In this document: positions 51,340 through 63,962 of the stretch, piece after piece | How the letters are laid out: each line of letters begins with the position of its first letter | How positions within the stretch are numbered: the stretch's first letter is position 1 | Assembly: GCA_022747635.1 (NCBI GenBank) | Contig: JAKTNV010000007.1 | Span: 5,583,405-5,647,404 of the forward strand | Direction: 5' to 3' | DNA length: 64,000 nt | Origin: Hetaerina americana | Taxonomy: Eukaryota; Arthropoda; Insecta; Odonata; Calopterygidae | Program-made: the position numbers and the translations under genes | Notes under the pieces: generated by a model | The model's database searches: none | Seen by the model: only the letters and a program-made list of their open reading frames with translations | What the model was told of the DNA's origin: nothing

Positions 51340-51530
51340 AACCGAGATAACTGCAGGGCTAGGGAGTGTTCTTGTCCGCCAACCCAGAGGTCGTGAATTC
51401 GATTTCCGCCCCGGGAGATTTTCCTCCACCTAGTGCTAGTAACTGTCTTAAAAGTTATGCTTAGGGTTTATGTCTTAGGGCTTACAGTCTCAATCTCGCC
51501 TCGATTAAAACACGTCAAGTGAAATTTTAA
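51340..51530 (+). mobile_element. tRNA-derived SINE
   Basis: AGAGGTCGTGAATTCGATTT (51387-51406) fits a Pol III B box. GGGCTAGGGAGTGTTCTTGT upstream resembles a degenerate A box. A CCGGGAG junction leads into a non-tRNA body. The right edge is approximate. It differs from the SINE at 2745. Confidence 0.5.
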
Positions 51531-51800
51531 AAACATTTATCGCCTGCAAATAATCTAAGATTTTTGCTCAGGTGGGAGCTTAGGTCGTTAACAAGAAGAG
51601 TAGGGCCCCTATTTAGCGCTCCACTTCCCCGGGGCACTCCCGAAGTAACGTCTACCTCGGATGAATTCAACCCGTCGAGGACTACTTCTTGTTCGAGGTT
51701 AGACAAGAAGTTCCCCACCTAATTAGTCACTATATCTTAGGTGGAGTATCAATTTCTGGTGAGGGACCTTGTCGAAGGCCTTATTGAAGGGGCGGCGGGG
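51530..51800 (-). pseudogene. decayed CR1-group LINE RT fragment (family D)
   Basis: Minus-strand frames read FNKAFDKVPHQKLILHL (51732-51790), then GNFLSNLEQEVVLDGL, SEVDVTSGVPRGSG and NDLSSHLSKNLRLFAGDKC. This is the RT palm. The catalytic pair is changed from ADD to AGD. Frameshifts occur near 51600 and 51720. The part upstream of 51800 is G-rich and unrelated. Only the palm remains, without C-terminus or 3' tail. Confidence 0.7.
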
Positions 51801-53798
51801 CCTGAGGTGGGGGAAGGGTCGTTCGGAGGTGAGGATGGGGCCGGGGAAAGAGTGGCGAGGGACGTGACAGTGGAGCAAGTGAGGGTTTATTAGCAAGGGT
51901 CGGCGGGGAGTTGCCTTTAAGCGGGAAGGGAGGAGGGCTTGCGTCAGGCACAGCAGAAGAGGGCGAGGGAATGGGGTGGCATGCGGCTTGCTCCGCACTG
52001 GTAGAGGGCGGTTAAGGAGAGGGAGATGTGCTTACATTCAATTGCAATATTATCTCTGATATTTAATCTCTAGACATTGTGTGATTTCAAGTTACTCAAG
52101 ATCGCCAATCTAGTGGATCCTTTGGTAAAACTGTTGCCGTGACATTTCTCTATCAAATGTTTCGAAACAGAGAGGATGAATTTTTCTGTTTTGCAGACAG
52201 AGTTCGGGTTCCATATTTATTTCTCTGAATTTTCTCCCCGATTCCCTAAGTAAATTCCTTTGCAGCAGCTACATTTTAATTTATACGCCCCACTCTGTTT
52301 TGTGCTGTGTTGATCTCGTCTTTAGTTTGATTAAACACGTTTTGTATATTATACATGTAGTATAATGTAGGTTTCATATCGGCGTTGTGTAAAATGCCGT
52401 TGATATTAATCAAGTTGTTTCCACGGAAGGAACTTTCTGCCATTTAGAAATGTCAGAAAAATGGCTTCAATGGGGTGTGTTCCGTAGATGTATTTGTATG
52501 ATGCTTTTTCTATTGAGCAGGGTAACTTGTTTTTTTTTGGCTCGCGGTTATTTGTTTATGATGGATTATGAGAGAGAATGTTAAGTAGCTTGCTTAAATA
52601 GCTTTGGAATTTCCTCTATAGCTATCTATATGAGATAAGCAAACTTATATCTTCATGTGAATAATTTTGAGAAAGAGTACAAGGAATCGTATTTTACTGT
52701 CGCATAAGGGTCACAACGGGTTGGAATTTAAAATATGTAATTACTTAATGAACATATGCCAGCATGCCCAAGCGCTAAAGCCATCGATTTTCTATGCATT
52801 AGCATTTTGAACGTCATGACCAAATGAAATCGCAAAATCAGCTCCGAAAGCAAAACGGAGGATTTAACAGGGGTATAACTGAAACGGAGGTCTAGAGAGA
52901 AGACGTTGGAAAGGGTATTAGATTCGCGAGAGGCCTGGAAGAAAGAGAGAAAAGAAGATTGGTTGTAGATAAAAGATACAATGACGTACGCATAAGGAAC
53001 TGGGTTTGATGAGTGTACTATGTGATGATAATGTAGGCATATATTACATTATGAAAATGTAATTAATACATATGTTTAAAATATTCATGAAGCATGATTT
53101 ACGCAATAAAATGGACAAAGGTGATCGAAGGCGATTAAGAAAGAGAATAGATCTTTTGACGAAGAGAAGAAATTAAGAGACAAACGATAACAGAAAAAAA
53201 TCAATCAAACTTTCATTTCTTTATATATTTTGAATCGGACTTTTTTTTATGAAAATGAAAGCAGAAGTATATCCTTTCAGTGTTCGCGTCTATAGTTCAG
53301 GAAATGGGTTAAATACGTATAGTTTGAAAGAGGATACATTTCGATGACAATAATATTCTTGCACAAAATATGATTCTCATCTCAGAAATTCAGGCGTTCT
53401 GCAGTCCAAATGGCGGTGAAACCTTGGCCTTGAACCGGCCATTAGGGTTCTCAACGCAAGAGAGAGCACAGCTGAGCCGTAAGCAAGCACCGGGGGCTAA
53501 TTCCAATGAATGCCTTCTCCCCTCTCCACCAATCCCTGTTCCGTGCCTCTCCTAAGGCTGCGTGACGACGCATCGCCAAAATTGCCATGATTTTTCACTA
53601 TGATCACGTGCGATGATATTTTTCAACGAGCTAGTTTCCAATAAAAGGCACGGATGACACTTTCGAAATAACGATATTAAGAACGGAACTATCCAAGTAC
53701 GATATGGGCGATATTTCCGATATGAATTATGCAGATAATATTGTCGTAATATTGACCTCCCATGTAAGAACAACTGGGATGCTCTCCATACGAACGTA
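51801..53798. other. no recognisable gene
   Basis: A G-rich stretch (51800-52010) is followed by AT-rich DNA. No motif recognised. Confidence 0.5.
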
Positions 53799-53886
53799 CC
53801 GGGTTTACATAAAAAGTAGCGGGAAAATTTCCGGAAAAATATATTTCTTTCAGTGCATTGGTGCAATTCCTCAAAATTCTTCCACT

Positions 53887-53888
53887 TA
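53887..53888. repeat. TA target site of the intact mariner, left
   Basis: TA at 53887-53888 and 55222-55223 brackets the intact mariner, as expected for this superfamily. Confidence 0.8.
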
Positions 53889-55221
53889 CTACCTTGATCA
53901 AAAAGTTCCCGGAATAACCACCGTGTGGCGCTCCCATCGTTCCGATTTGAGTTCTGTTTTTTTTTGTTAAATTGGTACATCTGTTGTTGATATTCCCTTT
54001 AAATCTTAGTGTCATAACTTGACATTTGCAAAAGTTACGTAGCCAAGAGTACATCTATCTCTGTGTGTGTTGGCGATTTTTTACAATTTCAGAAATGGAT
54101 TTAAATTTGCAACAACGAACTTGTATTAAATTTTGCGTAAAAAACGGATTTAGTGGCGCACGGACGTTGGAAATGTTGGAAAAGTGTTTCGGCAACGATT
54201 CTCTAAAAAAAACGGTCGTTTACCAGTGGCACGAGCGGTTCAGAAGTGGTCGTGAGTCAATCGAAGATGATGAACGCAGTGGCAGACCATCGACATCGAA
54301 AGTCGGTGAAAAAATTGATAAAGTAAAAGAAATGTTGGTCAATAACCGCAAATTAACCATCAGAGAAATAGCGGAGGACTTGAACATTGCCTATGGATCC
54401 GCCCAAGACATTGTGGTTAATGATTTGGGTTTCCGTCGTGTAGCAGCAAAGTTGGTGCCAAAAGACCTCAATTTCATGCAAAAAAGAGACCGTGTTGACG
54501 TCGCAAAAGACATGATTTGCGAGGCTGAATCCGATCCCACATTCATCAAAAGGATCATTACTGGAGACGCGACGTGGGTTTATGAGTACGACACGCAATC
54601 CAGACATCAGGCAAATGAATGGCGTTCACCAAATGAGCCGAGACCAAAAAAACCACGTCGTTTTCAGTCAAAAAAGAAGGCAATGCTGACGGTTTTCATG
54701 GATTACAACGGTGTAGTGCATAATGAATTTTTGCCAGAAGGCCAGACAGTAAACAAAGAGTATTATTTGGGCGTTATGAGACGTTTGCGTGAAGCAATTC
54801 GCCGAAAGAGACCAGAAATGTGGGCAGAAAACTCGTGGATTTTGCACCATGATAACGCACCGTCGCACAGTGCTATCATTATTCGTAATTTTTTGACGAA
54901 AAATGCAACAAATACCATCCAACAGCCACCGAATTCACCTGATTTGGCTCCCTGCGACTTCTTTCTGTTCAATCGAGTTAAAAAACCATTACGGGGAACG
55001 CGTTTTAGCAGCCGAGAGGAAGTAATGGAAAAATCGCAGGAAGCACTGATGGACATACCGAAAACCGAATATAAAAAATGTTTCGAGGATTGGATCAAGC
55101 GCTGGCATAAGTGTGTTGCAGTCGATGGGGATTACTTTGAAGGGGACAATATAGATTTAGATGAATAAACTTGTATTTTTAATTTTCTGAATAAATTCCG
55201 GGAAATTTTTGATCAAGGTTG
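53889..55221 (+). mobile_element. apparently intact mariner transposon
   Basis: 1333 bp, the usual mariner size. The left end begins CTACCTTGATCAAAAAGTTC. The right end, read inward, begins CAACCTTGATCAAAAATTTC. The TIRs are about 26 bp with two mismatches and share CCCGGAA at their inner side. TA duplications flank both ends. It lies within a mariner-derived deletion element whose two halves align across it. Confidence 0.93.
54095..55168 (+). CDS. mariner transposase, 357 aa, all catalytic residues present
   Basis: Cuts the element out at its TIRs and inserts it at TA sites in the nucleus. The N-terminal half has two helix-turn-helix regions (about residues 8-60 and 75-120), separated by the linker DDERSGRPSTSKVGEK. 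The catalytic domain has D158 in IITGDATWVYEYD, D253 in LHHDNAPSHSA and D288 in SPDLAPCDFFLF. The last two are 34 residues apart, the mariner D,D34D signature. The C-terminus has CFEDWIKRWHKCV. Length is normal for mariner (about 345-360). An upstream in-frame ATG at 54026 is possible, but the ATG at 54095 starts the conserved region (MDLNLQQRTCIKF). The only oddities are Ala rather than Glu/Ser after the first catalytic Asp and NSPD in place of YSPD. Subfamily not fixed; several blocks look irritans-like. Confidence 0.95.
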   Translation: MDLNLQQRTCIKFCVKNGFSGARTLEMLEKCFGNDSLKKTVVYQWHERFRSGRESIEDDERSGRPSTSKVGEKIDKVKEMLVNNRKLTIREIAEDLNIAYGSAQDIVVNDLGFRRVAAKLVPKDLNFMQKRDRVDVAKDMICEAESDPTFIKRIITGDATWVYEYDTQSRHQANEWRSPNEPRPKKPRRFQSKKKAMLTVFMDYNGVVHNEFLPEGQTVNKEYYLGVMRRLREAIRRKRPEMWAENSWILHHDNAPSHSAIIIRNFLTKNATNTIQQPPNSPDLAPCDFFLFNRVKKPLRGTRFSSREEVMEKSQEALMDIPKTEYKKCFEDWIKRWHKCVAVDGDYFEGDNIDLDE

Positions 55222-55686
55222 TATATCCCTTGGGCGTCGGCAAACTTTCGCCAGCGCCTTTGCGAAGACTCGAAGACAAATTCCGAAAGGTCCTTAAGGG
55301 TAAGCGTGTTAACTTCTTTGACGGCACTTTGACAGTAGTGTCCTTTGAGGGAGGATTTCACTTTTGGGAATAGGAAATTGACTACTGGTGACAATTACGG
55401 ACTTTAATGGGGTTGGGGAATCGTCGTGATGCCGTTGCGGAAGGTCTTTGCAAGCAGACACTCGACTCTGCTCTTGGTCGTCCGTCAAGACCTTCGGGAG
55501 GACGAGTTAAACGCAGATCGCTAGCATCGCTAAATTTTCAGTGATAATGGTGAGTGCACTGTCATAATTTCCAATGCCAATAATACGATCTGCGATCATG
55601 CGCACACTTAACCGATTGTTTGAATTCAGTAATTCAGGCAGACGTCAGGAAAACATAGTCACCGATACTTTTTATACAAACCTTTT

Positions 55687-57888
55687 TATCTTTGACGGGG
55701 TCAGCAATGCAGTAATTGCGTACATATTTGAAATGGAAGTGCGTATAAACATGTATTAATGTTTGTTGGATTATTATCCCCACGACGACGCAACGTCTCC
55801 ATCTCGGTATGTTTCTTGTTTGGAGAGGGCGGTGGGCGCTCTACGCCCGAGGCCTCTCGTGGCCCCCCGGCCCGGCCCTCGACTGCCATTGCGCAGCGGG
55901 TGAAAGAAAGCCCTCCCACCCGCCCGCCCACGAGCGGCGGCAAGCAGGCTATCCGTTGCGGTGATGGCCACGCGGAGGGTCCCTTCTCGGTGGACCCACA
56001 TGTGATTCATTCAATAAGCCTTTTGACACGGCGCGAGCCTGCTAGTGGGAATCCGTGTTTGCGAAAGCCAACGTATTTACCGCGGCAGGGAGACGAGGGA
56101 TGGGGAAAGTGGGAGTGGCCATCCGCTGAGAATGAAAAGTAAATATGGACTCGCGCTGAACATTCGGAAATTTAATTCCCGCCTCGGGGTTATCTGCTTT
56201 GATCCGCCATATTTTTTTACGACTTCTGAAGACGTTTCAATGATATTTTTTTTATTTCCCCAGGTGTTTCGTGGGCGACCCAAGCATCAGAGGATTGGGA
56301 GAGAAGCAAATACGAGACAAATGATAGTTGCTCTGGCGGTCCAAAGTGCTTTCACTATTTTACAAATGGGATACGAGTCCACAGTATTCGGAAAATGAAA
56401 AATACTAAAAAACATAATATCGGAACACATCGGTATACCCGTAGATGTTATCCAATCGTTTTTTCCTGAATCACAAGAAAAAATGTCGTCCTGAATAAAT
56501 CTACTTTTTATTTTGTGATGCGCTGAAAAAATTCATTCTGAAAAATAAAAGATGGTGCAATACAACAAATCCGACGTTAGCAGTTTTAGAAAAAGCGATC
56601 AATCGTTGAAAGAAAGAGGCGTTGAGATAGCACGCAAAGAATGCCATAATTGATTAACTGACCAAAGGTATCCGGAATAAACATGATATACTTCACTTGG
56701 TGCATGTAGAGGGATTGCGAGGAAAGGAAAAAAATGAAAAAAAATACAGACGAGATTCCAATCAACTCATTAGTTTCGGGTATAACTTTTAGCAAGCGAT
56801 GTATATGCAAATAAAAAAAACATATTATTTAATATTTATACGAAAGGAACGGAAAAGTACCACTTATGTTACTTCGTTGAACAGGAATACCATTTAATAA
56901 TACTCTTTCAAAGCAGCAGAATTCACCCCAGGCTTAGCCATGACGGCTTAAGCCAAACTTTGTTAAGTTTGAATCATTTCATGTTCTCCCCACGCAGTGG
57001 TATCATACATTAATCACGCAAGGAATAAGATCAATTTTTTCGGCACCTAATAATAATATGACGCCATCTATTGAGAAGATTAATCTTTAAATATTAATTT
57101 TATCATGCTTCCGCCTTTGCAGTCCTAAATTTAGTGTCGGCCCCTAAACTCATTTTTTTTGTTTAAACCCTCCAATCTTGTATTTGATGCCGAATCAGGA
57201 TGGCATGCAGAATTGTAATGGACTGAATTATTTTGAAGAGAACGAGTGTACGCAGAAATGTTAGAACTTGTCAAAAAGAAGCGCTCGAGTGTAAGCAGCC
57301 TCTCTTTCCGATGAAAAGATCCCGGGGGTGGGGGTGGGGGGGGGAGAATGAAACACACTCTTCAGGCTCGCAGCGCCGCGCACGCACGCACGTCTCCTCG
57401 GAGAGAGCGCTCCACCGTCACTCCCGGCGAAGGGGTTGGTAAACTCGCCGTCACAACATCCATAACCTTACGACTTCCTCTCCCACTTGCGTGGAGAAAA
57501 AGTGAAGAAACAAAATGAAGGAAATCAAGGATCCCATTACTTTATTTTTCGCCTCAGCTTTCCCTCCCCCTCCGCGGAATAGCCCCTCGGTCCACCCCAA
57601 CCCTTCCCCCCTCGACCCCCGCCTCGCCCACCGCACCTCACCGCTCTCAATGCGCTCCAAATTTAGCATCCGTCTTTGAAAAAAAATTTCAAGGCGGATA
57701 TAACAGGGAGTTTGGCCTGGAAGTTTTCTTTTATTCGGCCCAAAATAAAAGTAACGTGGTCGGGAAGGTTTGAGAGCGTGAGGGAGAGAGACCGTGTCGA
57801 CGCCCTGCTCAACGTCTCGTAGTAGTGGCACCAGGGAAGGGCGGTCGCCGGAACACAAATGCACCGGTCATTTCCTGACGGGCACAAG
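55687..57888. other. no recognisable gene between the two deletion elements
   Basis: GC-rich patches at about 55800-55990 and 57290-57440. No recognised coding region. Confidence 0.45.
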
Positions 57889-58440
57889 TATTGTACAGAA
57901 AAGTATCTGAAACAATTTCTCCTGATGTCTGCGTGAAGTGCTGAATTCAGACCGACGGTTTAGTGTACGCACGATAGCAGAACGTATTGGCATTGATAAG
58001 ATGACAGTGCACACACCATTATCAATGAAAATTTGGCGATGCGAAAGATCTGCGCTGAACTCATCCTCCCGAAGCTCTTCTGACGGACGACCAAGGGCAG
58101 AGTGAAGGGCCTGCTTCCGAAGACCTTCCGCAGCGCCATCGCGACGATTCCCCAACCCCATTACAGTCCCAACTTGGCACCGGCAGACTATTCCCTATTC
58201 CCAAATGTGAAATCCTCTCACAAAGGGCATCAAGTGCCGTCTAAGACGCTTGCACGCGTACCCTCAAGGACCTTCCGGAATCCGCCTATCAGGGAGGCTT
58301 CGAGTCGTGGAGAAGCCGCCGGCTAAAGTGTGTCGACGCTAAAGAAGGGATGTACTTTGAGAAAATTTGAAGCATTGTAGCAATATCTGAAATAAATCTA
58401 TTTTTCCGAATTTTTTCCCGATACATTTTACACAGAAATG
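57889..58440 (+). mobile_element. mariner-derived deletion element (MITE-like), copy 2
   Basis: About 550 bp, with a TA at the left edge and another just past the right edge. Plus-strand frames show an N-terminal fragment (RRFSVRTIAERIGIDKMTVH, second helix-turn-helix) fused near 58080-58140 to the C-terminal third (HYSPNLAPADYSLFPNVKSS), then SWRSRRLKCVDAKEGMYFE-like codons across frameshifts. The central catalytic part with the first two Asp residues is missing. The same junction is seen in copy 1, so the deletion predates both. Confidence 0.75.
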
Positions 58441-61400
58441 TATTTTAAATCCGTCAATGGATTACGGCCTATGCAAATTAACGATTTACTGTCAATGAGC
58501 ATTCGCGTATCGGAAGCTATTCTTTGTTTACCAAATGCGATCAATATCCAATCGGCATTCACGTAACAATTATACATTTTTTGCACCTCTACTGATATTA
58601 ACTCTAATAATTGTAGAGCTTTGCAATAAAAATGCTATGAATTCGCTTTTATGAAGCTTACAAATGAAAAATAACTAACATTCGCATACGAAATGAATTA
58701 TAGTTTAATAAATGAGGAGTTATTGAATTATCTTATTACCGGTGTAGGTTGCACGTGGTCCTCGGCTACCGATAGTTTAATTACGCGTACATTCGGGTGG
58801 ACAGTTATAAAATACCAACGTATAATAGCCGAGGGGCAAATTTAAACCGTACCCGACAGGAGAGAACACCGGTATTATACTATTACTTAAATGCCCCTCC
58901 GTGGTGCATGCACGCCCTTATCTCCGCGGCAAGAGTGCGCATCGCATCCCAGCACCGCTACGGCGTGGCCCTCCCCGCATCAAAGAGGAGTGGCGGAAGA
59001 GGAGGTCAGTGAGGTGGAGGAGGGGGCGGCCAAACGCACGCACCCCACCCCTCCTCCCTCCCCCACGCTCTTTATTTATGCTGCCGCCGGTGGCCGACCA
59101 GTTTATGACTCCACTGGTCGTAAAAACGGGGACTCCGAAAGAGGACTAATACACAGTGTTCCCTCTGGGTGTTCGGAGGGAAGCCGTGGGAAGATGGAAG
59201 GGATGCTGCCGGGGGAGGCGTGAATGGCAAGGGGGCTCATTTCCCATTTGGATCGGCATTTGCTTATCTCCTCTGCTCCTTTGAAGTGTCGCTCGCGTGC
59301 ACACACGAGCAGGTGACATGACCCCCCTCTCCCCCCACGCATCTGCCGAACACGCCCACGTTCGGAGCGAAGCTGCCCGAAAGCTAAGAAGAGGTCGGAA
59401 CTTCCATCGGCGGATCTAATGCACTATTCAAATATCTCCGAACGCTCGTTCTCCCAAATGGTACCCATTGAAACTTAAATAAAATAACATCCTCAAAATC
59501 CCGGCCATTGGATTTCAAATCCTACGCGAAAAAGGGTTGCGTGGATTTTGGCAATTTTGCTGTTGCGCAAAATTTCACATGAGAAGACTTGGTTCGTGGA
59601 TTAATTTGCGTTTGAGTTACTAGGTCGTCTGGTTCAATTTATAAATAACAATGGTCTTCCCATAAAATAGCCGAATAAATAAAATATGCTCGCCCCGTTC
59701 GGTGTGGAAAATGGTCGAGCGGGGGGAGTTACGAATTATGCGGAGAATTCATTTAAGTTCTACTTTCAAAATGTCATCATCGAACCCTCGTTTGCATTAT
59801 AAAATTGTTTGCTGTTTTTGTGATCTTCCGCGTCAATTAGAACCTATCGAATCGATTCATTCAACTTGTGGGCAAATCACTTAAATCCCGCAACATGTCG
59901 CTAGGTGAGACATTTGTGACGGGATCAAGATGATGGTCGTTGGAACGGATCGACGAATGGAACCGTTTCTCGACCAGTGATGTCTGATGTGGATCAAGTT
60001 ATGTAAAGAAGAAAACCTATCGGTCATTTTCTTATGAGAATCTTTTGAGGATCGTAGAACGGAATATATTCCTTGGTTATCGGCTATACCTTAAATTCTA
60101 TTTCAACATTGGATTTTATACGTAAGTACTTCAAATAATTTAAATAAACATTCCAATGCTTGCATTAGGAGATATTTTCTTCGAGAATGCAGAAGGATGT
60201 ACCGATTATTTCTTAGTTTTATAGCGGGATATGACCTAAAATCACAGAGTAAAGCAATCATGTTGTAACAGAATACATCTTCAGCGGGTTAATTTAGGCG
60301 ACATCACACGTTTCACCAACCTATGGTATGACATATTTTACTAATTACTATTGCTAATTATTTCTATGCACAGCATCATAATGTTTTAATAATTAACTTT
60401 AATCATGTATTTTTACAACCCTATGAGTTAAAAAATTATTCTAATTTATGTTATAATGTATTCTTCTTGGCAAATATAAATTAATCATAAGGCTCGAAAA
60501 AAAGGAGTATTTTATATTACTATTTGATTCGGTACTGCATAGAATCGATAAAATTGGATCCATAAATTAAATCATCATAACACCCCTATTCAGATGAGTC
60601 ATCGTAGTTCTACTATCGATAATTTCGAGTGCCTTTCTTGAGTAGTAGACACGTCAAAGGGGAAATTAGCGCAGCGACACACCTCGTTCCCTCGCACACC
60701 TTCCTGTTCTAAGAGTATGGCAAGCGCCCGGAATTCCCACCGCCGCCACTTCCTCGCCAAGCAACGATGAACACAGATGAGGATGTACACGGCAGTGAAG
60801 ATTAAATGGAGGGAAAATTGAAAGAAGTTGCTTTTTTATGTTCAATGCATAACAAAGTCCAACTAATGAATTTAGGCACTGAGCCACCTTTATGAAGAAT
60901 ATAAGCATAACAAAGTACAACAAATAAAAGTGAATAATGCTGAGGACTCAATACAAAATAATTCATCTAATACCCTTAATGAGACACTTATTAAACGGGA
61001 AAATATTATACTTATTTAGGATTAATTTATCTTTATTGGCATCGAGAGCATCAATTTAAGAACTGCGCTGGGGTTTTTTTTACCCAAGATATTTTCCCTT
61101 CCCTTATCTCATTAAACTGCGTCACACTAACACCGTTTTTTACATAAATCTCGCGAAAAACTTCAAAAGGGATGATTTGAAAATATAATAATAACTAATG
61201 AAAAATGTAAAAACTTCTTGTCCGTGATACAGCGGGTCGTTTTAAAGCTTCAAAAGATTTTTTTCTCCGCGAAATTTGCTCAACGAGAAGAGAATGAGAT
61301 TTTCGGCGGCAGGGAAGCTTTTATCGTCGACTTCCCCCCTCCCCACTCTAAAATTCCAACTCGCTGCTGATTCCCATGGCATATGGCTGATAAGAGTTTC

Positions 61401-62289
61401 TAGTTTTATTATTTATGGGGTCTTAATTTACGATCGCAATGCGGCATCCTTTAACTATGGCAAAAATAACTTAAAATAATACCAATATTAATGGCTTCGG
61501 TCTCTCAGACAACGATGCAATCATTTTTATAATAAATAGAATGAAGGCCCTCGGAAAATATCTTTGTTAGGCGACAAATGATCGATTTTCTCGAGCAGGC
61601 ATTGCTATGCTCTTCGGACTATGCTTTAGACATTTCATCGTTAGCTCTTGAAACATTATGAATCTGATTCCACATTCCTGTTTTGGTGTATACTATATGC
61701 CTCAATGGCAACTCATCCAGCAACTTATTCCTGGCGTGGAATCAAAAATACATTATTATTAGTATTATTAGGGCACAAGAAATTGGCATGCGTAGATGAT
61801 CGAAAGATAGTTGTCGAATTACGGCTGTCCCGAATAGTTTTCTTAGTAGAACCAGAAATGGGCATGGCATGGGAGCTATGGCATATAAAGGGTGAAGATT
61901 CCAAGAATTCCTCAATAGTTTCGTGAAAAAATGCTTAGGGTGTGAGTAAAATATTTTTTCTGGCTTACCAATTCAATGGATAATGAGCTATTTCGTGACT
62001 ACGGAGGCCATCCAAAAATACGCAACCCTTCGCCAAAAACGTAGAGCATCTTAAAAACCAAAAATCGAAACTAATGCCTAGTTGTCCTTTCCCATGGCAG
62101 CCTATTGCTTAAACGTAACATTTCAGTTTCACCGTGCGAAGTCCCTCTTGTAATCAGAGAGAAGTGTGGTCACTCGATCCATCTGCCTCGCGCAATCCCG
62201 ACAGTAATTTCTAAAAATATTTGACGTAAAGAGTACGGAACCACAATCTAAAACAGTCATTATCAGTATTTCAATCGTAGGATTGGTTT
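58441..62289. other. no recognisable gene; GC-rich patch
   Basis: About 58890-59350 is GC-rich with overlapping open frames and no recognised domain. The rest is AT-rich. Confidence 0.45.
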
Positions 62290-62600
62290 AATGCAGCAAC
62301 TACATTCTGCTCGTATTAGAATGCAAGGCTGCATTGCATTTTCCAGTTACAGGAACTGGAAGCTGGAACCTGGAAAATGGAACCATGGATTCAGGGTAGC
62401 TTTTTAGCAGGAGTCTATTTTTCTCGTTGCCTCGTTCCGATATACCATTATTGTTTTTTCTGTTAAGGTGTGGTTGCCTCCTTCCGAAAAACCAATAACA
62501 AATTTTTCCTAGGCTTAAACATTTTCCCCGGGAAGCGAAACAGCAACCTTCAGGCAGGCATGCTACCTCTGGTCCACCCTCGCCCCCCAATCTAACCCTT
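62290..62600 (-). mobile_element. tRNA-derived SINE (minus strand)
   Basis: The head on the minus strand is at about 62528-62590. GGACCAGAGGTAGCATGCCT is A-box-like, and GAAGGTTGCTGTTTCGCTTC is B-box-like. The body runs toward lower coordinates. The 3' edge is not clear. Confidence 0.5.
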
Positions 62601-63962
62601 AACCATGACATATCTCACCGCCGGGCGTTCCATTCGTAGATGCTGGACGTAGTCAAAAAATTAAAATAACACTTTGATGGTGATCACGGGTCAATTGAAT
62701 GATTTTGGACAGTTGGTTTGACCCAAGAAGACTGATTTAGAGTTTATTTTAATTTTTGAGAGCTTTTTTTAAAAGAAACTCGAAGAAATTTCAAATCTGT
62801 TGCTAATGAACTATCATATCAATGAAAATTATATCACTCTGAAACCTATACTCCAAATTTTGAGTACGCTTTGGGCATCTAGTTAATGGTATTTAAAATA
62901 ACAACACGTCAAGGAATAACCTTAAACACATGAATCATAACTACCGCAAGAAATAATACAAGAAGGCAAGTTGAATGTTTGAAGGTTCAATCCGGCTAAA
63001 CGATATCAGATGAAATCAACTTCCTGAATGTTTCCAACGGATGCGAATAATCGATACGAATCATCAATTGAATCGCATCAACGAGATAAAATCGTTTGAG
63101 ATGCAAGCTGATATATTCCTTCGAGTTGGGTAAAAAAGGCTCCATTGCCGAATTTAAAAAGTCCAAAAGCTATTAATGAACGAAGGGGGAATTTTATTTC
63201 ATTAATACCACATAATAAGCTTCGGCACGCGATTATAAAAAAATTACTCATAGCTAAAATGTCCGTAATTGGCGATGAATTTTGTTTGGTCTTGGACCTT
63301 GATGCCCCATCCCACACGAACACGCGCGGCCGTCAGCGTCCAAAAGCAGCGGCAGTGCGTCGTCAAGGGTGACGTGAGAGGGCTTCTGCGGAGGAGAAGA
63401 GGGCGCCGACCAGAGAAGCACTCTCGGAGGCGCGCGAGGACTCGTGGGGGGAGGCGTGGTCGAAGGGCCGCCAAGGGAAGGCTCCTCGGGAGGGGAATGA
63501 TCAAGCAGGGGCGCGTCGTAGCCTCGAACGGGTCATGCCATGGGCGTGAGTCACCTGCGGGATTGATAGCATTAGGAACGGAGGAGCGTGCGGGAGGGGA
63601 AAAGGGGGCAATCAACATTTTGCACACGCCAACAAACGCGTGCAAAAAAAAACGCAAATTCTCCATTCCGCGTACACTGTTGACAAACACCATATAAGCC
63701 GAGTCAACTCAACACCACGGTGTTGACATTTGCCCAACTGACCATCCCCCTGAGGTCTGAAAACAACAAGGTCTAAATCAAAATATTTTGAATTTCAGCT
63801 AAAATTCAGTGACACAGTTTTCCAATAAAATATTAGGCATGGATAAATATTCTTGAAACACGGAATAGTAAAAATTTACAGGAAAAATGGGACACTGAAA
63901 TAGCATGCCCTGGTCACTTGGGTGCTTCATTATTTATCGCCATATTATGCTAATGTGGGTCA
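62601..63962. other. no recognisable gene; GC-rich patch
   Basis: About 63320-63640 is GC-rich with Arg-rich open frames on both strands and no recognised domain. The rest is AT-rich. Confidence 0.45.

Larger units (their letters stand above)
53799..55686 (-). mobile_element. mariner-derived deletion element (MITE-like), copy 1, split by a mariner
   Basis: Two parts, 53799-53888 and 55224-55686, form one element of about 550 bp on the minus strand. TIR-like ends are GGGTTTACATAAAAAGTA (left) and, read inward, GGTTTGTATAAAAAGTAT (right), with TA on both sides. The minus strand keeps mariner coding traces: NFLFPKVKSSLKGHY, then RRWRKFADAQG at the C-terminus. A strand-swapped HTH region lies near 55574-55680. 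It matches 57889-58440 end to end, including the same internal deletion. Confidence 0.75.
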
